DNA of 64,000 nt from Clostridia bacterium (lineage in GTDB: Bacteria > Bacillota > Clostridia > Acetivibrionales > DSM-27016). Positions within the stretch are counted from its first letter, which is position 1; the number at the start of each line of letters is the position of its first letter. Shown here in pieces: positions 38,699 through 49,303 of the stretch. The translations under genes and the position numbers were made by a program. The notes beneath the pieces are model-generated. The model saw nothing but the letters and a program-made list of their open reading frames with translations, had not been told where the DNA came from and searched no databases. Location of the stretch: assembly GCA_026414765.1 (NCBI GenBank), contig JAOAIJ010000010.1, forward strand, positions 53,540-117,539. Direction: 5' to 3'.

Positions 38699-38731
38699 TT
38701 ATCAACAGAATGTAATAAAATCTGTGGATAA
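38699..38731. promoter_or_regulatory. Pair of inverted DnaA-box matches outside oriC
   Basis: TTATCAACA (38699-38707, plus) and TGTGGATAA (38723-38731, the exact reverse complement of consensus TTATCCACA) lie 15 bp apart in the region just upstream of the HAD gene, about 13.5 kb from dnaA. The first has the same sequence as an oriC box at 52434. Confidence 0.55.
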
Positions 38732-38752
38732 ATATATGAGAAGAGGTATGAA

Positions 38753-39397
38753 ATGTGTAAATATAAACATATTATATGGGATTGGAACGGTACACTTTTA
38801 GACGATACGGATACTTGTATAAAAATAATGAACTCAATTCTGAGTAAACGTAACCTTAGCCATCTTTCTTAAGAAAGATATATGTCTATATTTAACTTTC
38901 CCGTCAAGGATTATTATATAGATTTGGGTTTTGATTTTACAAATGAACCTTTCGAAAGCATTTCTGATGAATTTACAGGCAGCTATGAGAAGAACTGTTT
39001 CTCGTGCTCACTGCATAAAGGAGCAAAACGGGCATTAGAGATGATATATGCTTCGGGTATTACACAATCCATTTTATCTGCGGCACATCAGGATTATCTT
39101 GAAAAATGCGCCTCTTATTATGGTATTCAAAAATTTTTTATTAAGCTTATTGGCCTTGATAACACACACGCTGCAGGCAAGCTTGAGAACGGTAAAAAGT
39201 GGGTTTCGGAAATACCATATAAAAAAGAAGAAATCGTTCTAATCGGCGACACGGTGCATGACTATGAAGTTGCAAAAGCAGTAGGTTGTGAATGCATACT
39301 TTTATCCTTAGGACATCACAGTCATGATAGATTGGAATCTTGCAACGTCCCGGTAGCAAAAGATATTGAGCACGTTATCACAATGCTTGGACTATAA
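38753..39397 (+). pseudogene. HAD-superfamily hydrolase (phosphoglycolate-phosphatase-like), interrupted by one stop codon
   Basis: A start ATG at 38753 with GAGG upstream begins a normal HAD motif I, IIWDWNGTLLDD (nucleophile Asp10). After 39 codons an in-frame TAA (38870-38872) interrupts the reading frame, which then continues in the same frame (ERYMSIFNFPVKDYYIDLGF) through a motif II-like region and motif III/IV (KKEEIVLIGDTVHDYEVAKAVGCECILLSLGHH) to 39397. Removing the single stop would restore a 214-residue protein. The TAA lies at the centre of an 18-bp perfect palindrome. Re-initiation at the ATG at 38882 would lack the catalytic Asp. Confidence 0.85.
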
Positions 39398-39533
39398 CAG
39401 CGATCCAAATATACGCATAAGGGGTCTTTTTAAAGAGAATATTACTTAGTATAAAATATAGGGCTGTAAGAGCTTCAATTCTCATTAGTTTTCCATATAA
39501 ATCCAGCACCATTTTTCTTTTCTTAAACATCAA

Positions 39534-39558
39534 AAAACCCTTGATAATCAAGGGTTTT
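39534..39558 (-). terminator. Terminator of the tRNA-Ser pair
   Basis: AAAACCCTTGA pairs with TCAAGGGTTTT around a 3-nt loop, followed by T-rich sequence on the minus strand. It lies 11 bp past the CCA of tRNA-Ser(GCU). Confidence 0.85.
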
Positions 39559-39568
39559 CAGACAATTT

Positions 39569-39660
39569 TGGCGGAGAAGCAGGGATTCGAACCCTGGCTA
39601 GGATTACTCCTACTAACGGTTTAGCAAACCGTCCCCTTCGACCTGCTTGGGTACTTCTCC
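39569..39660 (-). tRNA. tRNA-Ser(GCU)
   Basis: On the minus strand a 92-nt tRNA starts GGAGAAGTACCC and ends CTTCTCCGCCA with encoded CCA. The anticodon arm is CGGTTTGCTAAACCG (anticodon GCT), the T arm is CCAGGGTTCGAATCCCTG, and the long variable arm is that of a class II tRNA. It reads AGC/AGU serine codons. It follows tRNA-Ser(UGA) by 35 bp and a terminator comes after it. Confidence 0.98.
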
Positions 39661-39695
39661 ATAAATCAATTTTATATTATATTGATATAAAACTG

Positions 39696-39786
39696 TGGCG
39701 GAGAGAGTGAGATTCGAACTCACGGTAGCCTCACGACTACGCCGGTTTTCAAGACCGGTGCCTTAAACCAACTCGACCATCTCTCC
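39696..39786 (-). tRNA. tRNA-Ser(UGA)
   Basis: On the minus strand a 91-nt class II tRNA starts GGAGAGATGGTCGAG and ends CTCTCTCCGCCA. The anticodon arm is CCGGTCTTGAAAACCGG (anticodon TGA) and the T arm is TGAGTTCGAATCTCA. It reads UCN serine codons. It is placed just after serS and its terminator. Confidence 0.98.
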
Positions 39787-39894
39787 AAGCTAAATGTCAA
39801 GCAACGAATTATATTCTACAATGAAACAAGCCATTTGTCAACACCTTAATATGTGAAACAATAATCCTTTTTTCCCAAATATCGTAATATACCT

Positions 39895-39931
39895 AAAAAA
39901 ACCTCCACTTAGGAACTTTAAGTGGAGGTTT
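39895..39931 (-). terminator. Terminator of serS
   Basis: AACCTCCACTT (39900-39910) pairs with AAGTGGAGGTT (39920-39930), followed on the minus strand by a run of seven T. Confidence 0.88.
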
Positions 39932-39935
39932 TTTA

Positions 39936-41210
39936 TTATCTTCTAATTACAGTCTTACCTCCCATATACTTCTGTAATGCCTCAGGGATAAGTACAGATC
40001 CATCTCCCTGCTGATATGTCTCTAAAATACACGCAGTTGTTCTTCCCACGGCTACTCCCGATCCATTCAATGTATGTACAAATTCCGCTTTTTCCTTTGG
40101 TCCCCTTCTAAACTTAATGCCTGCTCTCCTTGCCTGGAAGCTTTCAAAATTACTACATGATGAAATCTCTACATACCTGTTATAACTTGGCATCCATACT
40201 TCCAAATCATACGTCATCGCTGAAGAAAAACCTAGGTCTCCAGTACAAAGCTTTACTACCCTGTAAGGTATGCCAAGTAATTTTAGTATCTCTTCAGCAT
40301 CATTTGTTAACTTTTCTAATTCTCCATAGGACTCTTCAGGCGTAGTAAATTTTACGAGCTCTACTTTGTTAAACTGATGCTGCCTGATTAGTCCTCTGGT
40401 ATCTCTCCCTGCAGAACCTGCTTCAGCTCTGAAACATGCAGAATAAGCCGTATGATATATTGGCAAATCCTTTATATCCAGTATCTGTTCCCTGTACATA
40501 TTTGTTACAGGTACCTCTGCTGTAGGGATGAGGAAATATTCTGTTCCTGCTACTTTAAATGCATCTTCCTCAAACTTAGGAAGTTGTCCTGTCCCGACCA
40601 TACTGTTTCTATGAACCATGAAGGGTGGAAAAACTTCCGTATAGCCATGCTTTTCAGTATGAAGATCGAGCATAAAGTTAATAAGAGCTCTTTCGAGCTT
40701 TGCGCCTATACCCTTATAAAATGTAAATCTGGCTCCTGTCACCTTGGCAGCAGTTCCAAAATCTAGAATCCCTAAATCTTCGCCTATATCCCAATGAGCC
40801 TTGGGTTCAAATTCAAACTTCCTTGGCTCTCCCCACTTTCTGATTTCAATATTATCAGCATCAGAATCTCCTACAGGTACTGCCTCATTAGGAATATTAG
40901 GCAAAGTAAGCAATAACTGCTCAAGTTCATCATCTACTTCCTTCACCTGTATATCCATCACTTTGATGTTTTCAGACAAAAGTTTCATTTCATCCATAAT
41001 GGAAGAAACATCCTTACCTTCCTTCCTATATTGGGGTATAAGCTTTGAATCGGCATTCTGTTTGCTTTTAAGTTGTTCTACCTTATAAAGCAGATCTCTT
41101 CTTTTTTCATCCAAGGATAAGAACCTGTCAATATCAAATTTCCCCTTACTCTTCAATAAGGCTTTATTCAAGGCTTCTGTATTATTTCTTAGCATTTTTA
41201 TGTCTAACAT
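39936..41210 (-). CDS. serS: Seryl-tRNA synthetase
   Basis: SerRS charges tRNA-Ser and, where present, tRNA-Sec. An N-terminal coiled-coil arm (residues about 30-105) binds the long variable arm; the class II catalytic core has motif 2 [21 protein letters not shown] and motif 3 [15 protein letters not shown]. The frame extends to 41243, but AAGGAG 7 nt before the ATG at 41210 ([10 protein letters not shown]) gives 424 residues, the family start. Its substrate tRNA-Ser genes lie directly downstream on the same strand. No T-box leader is recognisable in the 259-bp gap upstream. Confidence 0.97.
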   Translation of the reverse strand: MLDIKMLRNNTEALNKALLKSKGKFDIDRFLSLDEKRRDLLYKVEQLKSKQNADSKLIPQYRKEGKDVSSIMDEMKLLSENIKVMDIQVKEVDDELEQLLLTLPNIPNEAVPVGDSDADNIEIRKWGEPRKFEFEPKAHWDIGEDLGILDFGTAAKVTGARFTFYKGIGAKLERALINFMLDLHTEKHGYTEVFPPFMVHRNSMVGTGQLPKFEEDAFKVAGTEYFLIPTAEVPVTNMYREQILDIKDLPIYHTAYSACFRAEAGSAGRDTRGLIRQHQFNKVELVKFTTPEESYGELEKLTNDAEEILKLLGIPYRVVKLCTGDLGFSSAMTYDLEVWMPSYNRYVEISSCSNFESFQARRAGIKFRRGPKEKAEFVHTLNGSGVAVGRTTACILETYQQGDGSVLIPEALQKYMGGKTVIRR

Positions 41211-41469
41211 CTTCAATCTCCTTACAGTAAAATTTTTTGTCAAAACTTTATGATAATAAACTATCTTTTCATTGAAGTGTACTTACAATATCGTAGAATA
41301 TAAATTGTTATCATACATTTATACTCTTTCTTCCTAATGAACTACAATATTTATAAACACATATGGAGCCAGTGTATCCGTAAAAAAATTTCTTTTGAAT
41401 AATTATCGTAATGTAGCCCGCTACATATATCTTTACGTACAAGTAAAAGCGGAAAATCCCATAAACAAA

Positions 41470-42210
41470 TTATCCCTTAATATTTTTTAAAAGATCTTGT
41501 GCATCATTTATATAAGTGCTGTCCGGATAATTTTTAAATAGTATATTTATATTTTTCTCCGCATCCTCATTATTCCCATTTTTATAAAATGAATATGCCA
41601 TGAAGAAAATACAATCATCAGAGTAATATTCATCCGGTATTAAGTCTATAGAATACTGAAATTTTAGGATCGCATTACTATAGTTTGATCTTTTATACTC
41701 TTTGAACCCTTCGACATAAAACTGTCTCGCAGCTATTTTATATACTTTTTCTTTGAGCGAAAAGTATTTATTTAATGACTCATTGCTCAAATAGTCCGAA
41801 TCACACTGTTTAAGTAAAATTAGTGCAGCTTCAGCAAAATTTTTATTATCATATTCACTTTCTGCTAAAATAAGCTTTTCAAATGCCTCAACTGTTCTTT
41901 TATGCTTTGTTTCTAATTCATTATATTTTTTTATATCTTCCTTGTTATTTTCTAACTCATTCTTTAGATTCTCTTTAGTTGCTTTAAGCTCTTCCTGAAG
42001 TTTTTTATTCTGATTTTCAGAAGAACTAAGATTTAACTGGAAATTGCTTTTTTCTTTTTCTTTCATATGTATTTGTGTTTTGTAATCACTAATATTCTTA
42101 TTTAGCTTAATCTGGCTGACGGCAGTAAGCAGTAAAACTACAAACGCACTTGTAAATAAAACAATTGCATATATCCAAACTTTTTTCTTATCACTATTAT
42201 TTTCTGCCAC
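41470..42210 (-). CDS. Membrane-anchored coiled-coil/TPR protein
   Basis: This 246-residue protein has an N-terminal membrane helix (WIYAIVLFTSAFVVLLLTAVS), a long heptad-rich coiled coil (residues about 40-110, LQEELKATKENLKNELENN) and C-terminal TPR-like repeats (QFYVEGFKEYKRSNYSNAILKF, MAYSFYKNGNNEDAEKNINILFKNYP) similar to YbgF or outer-membrane assembly TPRs. It starts with GTG at 42210, preceded by GGGGGGAG. It lies 22 bp after the DUF4446 gene, so the two are probably cotranscribed. Its position beside soj-spo0J suggests, but does not show, a role in envelope or chromosome organisation. Confidence 0.75.
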   Translation of the reverse strand: MAENNSDKKKVWIYAIVLFTSAFVVLLLTAVSQIKLNKNISDYKTQIHMKEKEKSNFQLNLSSSENQNKKLQEELKATKENLKNELENNKEDIKKYNELETKHKRTVEAFEKLILAESEYDNKNFAEAALILLKQCDSDYLSNESLNKYFSLKEKVYKIAARQFYVEGFKEYKRSNYSNAILKFQYSIDLIPDEYYSDDCIFFMAYSFYKNGNNEDAEKNINILFKNYPDSTYINDAQDLLKNIKG

Positions 42211-42232
42211 TCAGTCTCCCCCCAAAAATATA

Positions 42233-42763
42233 CTATATATGTTTGTCCGTATAAATTCTTTCCCTTGATGATTTTCTGGCTGTTTCCAGTGCCTGTATTT
42301 CTTCTGCTGACAATGCATACTTTGATTTTCCGGATATAACCGGTTTTGCATAAGTTAAAGAACTATCTCTAGCATAGATACCGCTCAATATTATTCCACT
42401 GTCACTATTGTCTAAAAGTGCTATTGAAAAGCTCAAGTCACTTCCTACATTATCGAATGCATTATACCTAACAACTCCTATTTTTTGCACGCATTGAATC
42501 AAGTTTCTCTCTATACTGTTTATCTGATTTTCCAAGTCCCTGGTTTTTATATTCATTCCATTTATTTTCTCAATACAGTTTTCAAGCAGTTGTTCAATAT
42601 TAGCATCTCCAAGACCATTCATAAATTTATTATATTTTGCTTTTAATTTTTTATATTTTGATCTGTTTCCAATATTCATTAAGAACAATATAAATATTAA
42701 GAAAAAATTTATTGCAAGTATAATCAATAACTCATATGAAATACCAGAAAATATATAATCCAT
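42233..42763 (-). CDS. DUF4446 family membrane protein
   Basis: This 176-residue protein has an N-terminal membrane helix (LLIILAINFFLIFILFLMNI), a basic linker, a helical region and the conserved DUF4446 segment VGVVRYNAFDNVGSDLSFSIALLD (here IGVVRYNAFDNVGSDLSFS), then GIILSGIYARDSSLTYAKPV. The family is usually found beside parAB in clostridia; its function is unknown. AAGGAG precedes the ATG. Confidence 0.88.
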   Translation of the reverse strand: MDYIFSGISYELLIILAINFFLIFILFLMNIGNRSKYKKLKAKYNKFMNGLGDANIEQLLENCIEKINGMNIKTRDLENQINSIERNLIQCVQKIGVVRYNAFDNVGSDLSFSIALLDNSDSGIILSGIYARDSSLTYAKPVISGKSKYALSAEEIQALETARKSSRERIYTDKHI

Positions 42764-42839
42764 GAAGTTACTCCTTTAATTATGTAGTTCCTTAAAAGAT
42801 AATTCTTATAAATACAAATGTACCTTAATCATAAGTACT

Positions 42840-42855
42840 TGTTTCACGTGAAACA
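42840..42855. promoter_or_regulatory. parS site 1
   Basis: The exact 16-bp palindrome TGTTTCACGTGAAACA matches the canonical parS sequence bound by Spo0J/ParB. It lies in the 42764-43215 gap, between the DUF4446 gene and spo0J. No other feature was recognised in that AT-rich gap. Confidence 0.95.
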
Positions 42856-43215
42856 CTTATTCATCGCCAGGTTTTATGCCGGTAAATAAAGTCAGCCACA
42901 ATTTAAATATATATCTTTGAAAAAGCATCTAAATAATACTCATTTAATTATTTTCATAAGATCATATTTATGTAACTTATAATTCTAGCTGCATGCAATA
43001 AAAATTCTTTAAACTAAAAGTAACTAATAAAACCCTTACACCTATAAATTAGTTTCATACAAATTAATATTATAATAGATAGAGTAATATTTTCTTCTCT
43101 CTTTCGAACTTTCCGTATTACGTCCTATTTTCCTTTTAAATCAATTTTACCATTTGTATGAAAAACCATATTACCCCATATCTAATAATCCTTTTAAAAC
43201 AATTTTAGGAGGTAC

Positions 43216-44067
43216 CTAATTTTGATAAAATTTTCCACATAATTCCAATATTCGATCTAATTCATCATTTGAGTAATACTCTATAAGTATTTTACCTTTT
43301 TTATTATTAGATAATAGCTGTACTTTTGTTCCAAAAATATTTTTTAGCCTGTCCTCTATTTCATCCATTTCTATGCTTCTTTTTTCAGTCTTCTTTACAG
43401 TTTTTTTAGTAAGGTACTTCTTTACAAGTTTTTCTGTTTCTCTTACATTTAAGTTTTTATCTATTATCTCTTCAGCAACTTTTTGCTGCAATTCCTTATC
43501 TTCAATTACTATTAAAGTCCGGGCATGTCCACTGCTTAGATCTCCACTTATTACATATCCCTTTACTTTATCATACAATCCTAAAAGCCTTGTCGAATTC
43601 GCTATTGCAGACCTGCTTTTTCCTACAGCTGCAGAGACTTCTTCCTGTGTCATATTGAATTCTTTTATAAGTTTATCATAAGCTTCTGCTTCTTCTATTG
43701 CATTCAAGTCTTCTCTTTGAAGATTTTCTATTAATGCTATTTCCATTACCTGTTTATTTGAAAGTTCTTTTACAATTACCGGCACTTTAGTAAGACCAGC
43801 AAGTCTCGCTGCTCTCCATCTTCTTTCACCAGCTACTATTCTATAAGTTTCCTGCTCTTTTTTTACTATTATTGGCTGCATTATCCCATGCTGCTTTATA
43901 GATTCAGACAGCTGGGTAAGCTTCTCATCATTAAAGTGTTTTCTTGGTTGATTTACATTAGGTTCTATATCATTAATTTTTAGTTCTAAAATTCCTGATT
44001 CTTCATTTTCATTATTTGCAGAAGTAATTAAAGCCCCAAGACCTTTTCCAAGACCTTTTTTCATCAT
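43216..44067 (-). CDS. parB: Chromosome-partitioning protein ParB (Spo0J)
   Basis: ParB binds parS, spreads as a CTP-dependent clamp and loads SMC. Visible are the N-terminal ParA-interacting motif KGLGKGLGALI, the CTP-binding ParB/Srx domain with VAGERRWRAARLAG (GERR motif) and ENLQREDLNAIEEAEAY, the HTH region TQEEVSAAVGKSRSAIANSTRLLGL and the C-terminal dimerisation domain. The ATG overlaps the parA stop by 4 bp, preceded by GGAGG. Two exact parS sites flank the parAB pair. Confidence 0.97.
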   Translation of the reverse strand: MMKKGLGKGLGALITSANNENEESGILELKINDIEPNVNQPRKHFNDEKLTQLSESIKQHGIMQPIIVKKEQETYRIVAGERRWRAARLAGLTKVPVIVKELSNKQVMEIALIENLQREDLNAIEEAEAYDKLIKEFNMTQEEVSAAVGKSRSAIANSTRLLGLYDKVKGYVISGDLSSGHARTLIVIEDKELQQKVAEEIIDKNLNVRETEKLVKKYLTKKTVKKTEKRSIEMDEIEDRLKNIFGTKVQLLSNNKKGKILIEYYSNDELDRILELCGKFYQN

Positions 44068-44843
44068 ACCTTAGTATCCTCCTCAGAATAATCAATAACC
44101 TCTTGGGCTAACTCAAGATAACATTCAGCACCTTTTGATTTTGGATCGTATAATATGATAGGTAGCCCAAAACTTGGCGCTTCACTTAATCTTACATTTC
44201 TCGGAATTATAGTCCTATATACTTTGTTTCTGAAATATTTTTTTACTTCTTCTACTACCTGCAAAGAGAGATTTGTACGTGCATCAAACATTGTTAGTAC
44301 TACTCCCTCTACATCCAGACTCGGATTAAGATGCTTCTGTACAAGTTTCACTGTATTCATAAGTTGGCTTAACCCCTCTAAGGCATAATATTCACACTGT
44401 ATAGGTACTAGAATAGTATCAGCGGCAGTAAGTGAATTTACAGTTAAAAGACCAAGTGAAGGTGGACAATCTATTATAACAAAATCATATTCTTTTTTTA
44501 TATCGCTTAAAGCCATTTTCATTCTATTCTCTCTTGAGATCACAGAAACAAGTTCAACTTCCGCACCAGCAAGTTGGATATTAGAAGAACACAGTTTTAA
44601 ATTATCAATGGCTGTATTTATTAAAGTAGACTCTACTTCTACATCATTTATTAATACGTCATATATTGATTTCTCTACTGCCTTTTTATCTACTCCAAGA
44701 CCACTTGTAGTATTACCTTGTGGATCTATATCAATAACAAGAACCTTTTTGCCTTTATAGGCCAGGCATGAGCTAAGATTAACTGCCGTTGTAGTTTTTC
44801 CTACCCCACCCTTTTGGTTTGCTATTGCAATTACTTTTGCCAC
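44064..44843 (-). CDS. parA: Chromosome-partitioning ATPase ParA (Soj)
   Basis: This 259-residue deviant-Walker ATPase has KGGVGKTTTAVNLS, an aspartate in VIIDCPPSLG and the usual nucleotide-binding fold for DNA binding as a dimer. With ParB it controls DnaA activity and origin segregation. It lacks the N-terminal extension of plasmid type Ia ParA. In Bacillus soj-spo0J lies beyond noc on the right side of oriC; here it is on the left side after gyrB. Confidence 0.97.
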   Translation of the reverse strand: MAKVIAIANQKGGVGKTTTAVNLSSCLAYKGKKVLVIDIDPQGNTTSGLGVDKKAVEKSIYDVLINDVEVESTLINTAIDNLKLCSSNIQLAGAEVELVSVISRENRMKMALSDIKKEYDFVIIDCPPSLGLLTVNSLTAADTILVPIQCEYYALEGLSQLMNTVKLVQKHLNPSLDVEGVVLTMFDARTNLSLQVVEEVKKYFRNKVYRTIIPRNVRLSEAPSFGLPIILYDPKSKGAECYLELAQEVIDYSEEDTKV

Positions 44844-45078
44844 AACCTCACACTCCTTAATTCTATAAAAACTGTAATTCTTGTTTTTCTTTAGGTCACT
44901 TAAATGATTATATCATAGTACTTCACGAGCCGCAACAAAAGTACTTACGAACACAAAGTCCGATTTTTCATAGTCTGGATAATTTTAATAAATTGTAGTT
45001 ATAGATCGGAAAAATTAATAGTAAATAGATAAAAAATACCTATGCCATATAAGCCTTTATTTATCACTGTTTCAAAAA

Positions 45079-45094
45079 TGTTTCACGTGAAACA
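45079..45094. promoter_or_regulatory. parS site 2
   Basis: This is a second exact copy of TGTTTCACGTGAAACA, 2.2 kb from the first, in the 326-bp gap between parA and the GDT1-like gene, close to where the parAB promoter must be. No further feature was recognised in that gap. Confidence 0.95.
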
Positions 45095-45169
45095 ATGTAT
45101 ATTTTACAAATTACTGAATATAATGTTTTGAATAATATTAGAGACAATAAGAATATGGGAGACGAATAA

Positions 45170-45439
45170 ATGTATAAAACTATAATCTCGACCTTTTTAC
45201 TTGTTTTTCTTGCAGAACTCGGAGATAAAACTCAATTATCTACCATGCTTCTTGCTTCTAAATCAAAATCTATCTGGTATGTTTTTATTGGCTCGGCATG
45301 TGCTTTAGTTTTATCATCTCTTTTAGGAGTTTTGGCTGGTTCTGTTATCAATAAATTTATACCTGCATTTTATGTACAGCTATTTTCCGGCATTGCATTT
45401 ATAATCATAGGAGTCTTATTAGTATCTGGAAAAATATAA
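45170..45439 (+). CDS. TMEM165/GDT1 (UPF0016) family membrane protein, single-repeat form
   Basis: The 89-residue protein carries one copy of the family motif E-x-G-D-K-T (AELGDKTQLSTMLLASKS) in its first helix pair and three membrane segments. Full-length family members hold two copies and transport Mn2+ or Ca2+/H+; single-repeat bacterial forms probably work as homo- or heterodimers. It is the only plus-strand gene between oriC and serS. GGGAG precedes the ATG. A second half-size gene is not seen in the window. Confidence 0.88.
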   Translation: MYKTIISTFLLVFLAELGDKTQLSTMLLASKSKSIWYVFIGSACALVLSSLLGVLAGSVINKFIPAFYVQLFSGIAFIIIGVLLVSGKI

Positions 45440-45461
45440 AGCAAGGAGTTATCCTTGCTTT
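45438..45461. terminator. Bidirectional terminator between the GDT1-like gene and gyrB
   Basis: AAAGCAAGGA pairs with TCCTTGCTTT around a 4-nt loop, with T-rich flanking sequence. It separates convergent genes. Confidence 0.85.
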
Positions 45462-45489
45462 ATATTTTTATTTTATTTATTATTAATTT

Positions 45490-47418
<1,929 letters not shown>

Positions 47419-47557
47419 TTATGTTATCCTCCTAACAAAACCTATTATCCTTAATACAATAACCCTATTACAGAAGTACTTATTAATATTATCTTATCGC
47501 TTCAAATCAAATTCTCTATCTACTATTACAAATTTTTCTCTATCCATAACTATAGGT

Positions 47558-47827
47558 TTACAGATTGGATATTTCATCAATATATCCGGATCTCTTCTGA
47601 AGAGTAACCGAAGATATGGGAGAAAGGTATATTTTACTCTTTTTGTCATACTCAGTTATAATAAAAGATTTTGGCAAATCGTGTGAAATACTTTCTATAA
47701 ACCCTTCCTCTTCAGCTATTTTCAGAAATTCTTTCGTATCCTTGGATATGGTTGTAGTTTCAATATCCATTATTGCTATTATATTTTTTACAGGGATTAC
47801 TACATCCCCTCCTATATGCAAAAACAT
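47558..47827 (-). CDS. remB: Extracellular matrix regulator RemB family protein (YaaB)
   Basis: This 89-residue DUF370/RemB-like protein starts MFLHIGGDVVIPVKNIIAIMD, the family hallmark, and ends with LQKRSGYIDEI. In Bacillus the RemA relative is a DNA-binding activator of matrix genes; RemB is the neighbour of recF. An ATG four codons upstream (47839) overlaps GGAGG, the ribosome binding site, so the start is at 47827. Operon position between recF and gyrB matches Bacillus yaaB. Confidence 0.9.
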   Translation of the reverse strand: MFLHIGGDVVIPVKNIIAIMDIETTTISKDTKEFLKIAEEEGFIESISHDLPKSFIITEYDKKSKIYLSPISSVTLQKRSGYIDEISNL

Positions 47828-47907
47828 ATTTTCCTCCATTAACCAACATCAATTAGCTATATATATTTTATCCTAATTACCTTATAAGTGCAAATTTTTA
47901 CTGTATG

Positions 47908-49041
47908 TTAATTATTTTCCTCTATAGACTTCTTTATTTCAGTTACTTCTCCCTTTTTTATATTAAAGAATGTGTATTCTGTTTTATCTCTTTTTTTAAA
48001 AAATTCTGAATCTGTACAGGTGATGAATGTCTGTATATGTCTCATATTCTCCATCAAATACTCCTGCCTATTGTTATCAAGTTCAGACATTACATCATCT
48101 AACAATAAAACAGGATACTCTCCTATTTCTTCTTTCATTATTTCCATTTCAGCAAGCTTTATAGATAACACGGCAGTTCTTTGTTGCCCCTGTGATCCAT
48201 AGAGTTTTAAACTCATATCATTCAGCCGAATTTCATAATCATCCCTTTGTGGGCCATATAATGTAGATTGTTTTAATATTTCTTTGTTAATGTTCTTTTT
48301 CAGTGTGTTAGTGAATTCTTCTTTAATATCCTTTTCATCAAAATCTTTTATTGCTATAGAAGGACTGTACTTAATTTTTAGACTTTCCTGTCCCCCTGCC
48401 AATCTTCTGTGGCTTTCCTCTATATATTTATTCAGCTTTTTTATAAACTCATGGCGTACTTTCATTATTTTTGTTCCTATAATTGCCATATTCATATTCC
48501 ATACTTCCAAAGTATCAATTAAATTTCTGTTTTTTTGTATATCTTTCAAAAGTATGTTTCTCTGATGAAGTACCTTTGCATACTGCTGCAAATCATAAAA
48601 ATATGATGGCCTTAACTGACTTAGTGTAATGTCAATAAATCTTCTCCTTTCGGAAGGACCTTCTTTAATTATCATAAGATCTTCCGGAGAGAATATTATC
48701 GCATTTAAATTCCCTATTAGATTACCTATCTTTTTTATTGGTATTTCATTAATCTTAATCCTTTTCTTCTGTTCTTTTTCGTATAACACTTCTATTTGGG
48801 ATTCCATACTCTGTTTTTTATACTCAACCTTTATAAGAAATCCACTTTCATTTATTCTAATAAGATCTGTGTCTTTTGATGTACGGTGCGATCTGCCTGA
48901 TGCACATAAAAAAATTGCCTCAAGAATATTTGTTTTTCCTTGAGCATTTTCTCCAAAAATAATATTAAAGTTATTACCAAATTTTATATCAATCTTTTCA
49001 TAATTCCTAAAATTAATTAACTTTAACTTTTCTATATGCAA
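47908..49041 (-). CDS. recF: DNA replication and repair protein RecF
   Basis: RecF is an SMC/ABC-like ATPase that helps RecA load at gaps with RecO and RecR. Walker A is GENAQGKTNILEA (about residues 32-44), the ABC signature region is LKLYGSQGQQRTAVLSIKLAE, and Walker B is VLLLDDVMSELD. Length is 377 residues. It belongs to the operon that begins at a promoter with an exact LexA-type operator upstream of yaaA, so SOS control is likely. Confidence 0.97.
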   Translation of the reverse strand: MHIEKLKLINFRNYEKIDIKFGNNFNIIFGENAQGKTNILEAIFLCASGRSHRTSKDTDLIRINESGFLIKVEYKKQSMESQIEVLYEKEQKKRIKINEIPIKKIGNLIGNLNAIIFSPEDLMIIKEGPSERRRFIDITLSQLRPSYFYDLQQYAKVLHQRNILLKDIQKNRNLIDTLEVWNMNMAIIGTKIMKVRHEFIKKLNKYIEESHRRLAGGQESLKIKYSPSIAIKDFDEKDIKEEFTNTLKKNINKEILKQSTLYGPQRDDYEIRLNDMSLKLYGSQGQQRTAVLSIKLAEMEIMKEEIGEYPVLLLDDVMSELDNNRQEYLMENMRHIQTFITCTDSEFFKKRDKTEYTFFNIKKGEVTEIKKSIEENN

Positions 49042-49079
49042 ATTAAGACCTCCATACTACATTTGTCTAAACACACATT

Positions 49080-49286
49080 TTATCCAATTTTAAATATTTT
49101 TCCCTCTATCTCCACAGTATCCCCGCTTCTTAGTTTTTTTCCCCTCTTTATTTCTACATTTCCGTTTACTTTTACTATCCCTTCTGCAATTACATTCTTT
49201 GCATCAGCACCTGTATCAACTGCCCCTATCCATTTTAAAAACTGATCCAATTTTATAAATTCTGTATTAATAGTAATTGTTTCCAT
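49080..49286 (-). CDS. yaaA: S4 domain protein YaaA
   Basis: This 68-residue RNA-binding S4-domain protein has the core IKLDQFLKWIGAVDTGADAKNVI and GIVKVNGNVEIKRGKKLRSGD. Such proteins sit between dnaN and recF in nearly all Firmicutes; a role in ribosome maturation has been proposed. The frame extends to 49310, but GGAAGGTG 5-8 nt before the ATG at 49286 fixes the start. The promoter and LexA-like box lie just upstream, so it leads the recF-gyrB transcript. Confidence 0.92.
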   Translation of the reverse strand: METITINTEFIKLDQFLKWIGAVDTGADAKNVIAEGIVKVNGNVEIKRGKKLRSGDTVEIEGKIFKIG

Positions 49287-49303
49287 ATATACACCTTCCT
49301 TTA

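Noticed and set aside
41211..41469. T-box leader upstream of serS
   Set aside because: No specifier domain, T-box sequence (UGGN) or antiterminator is recognisable in the gap.
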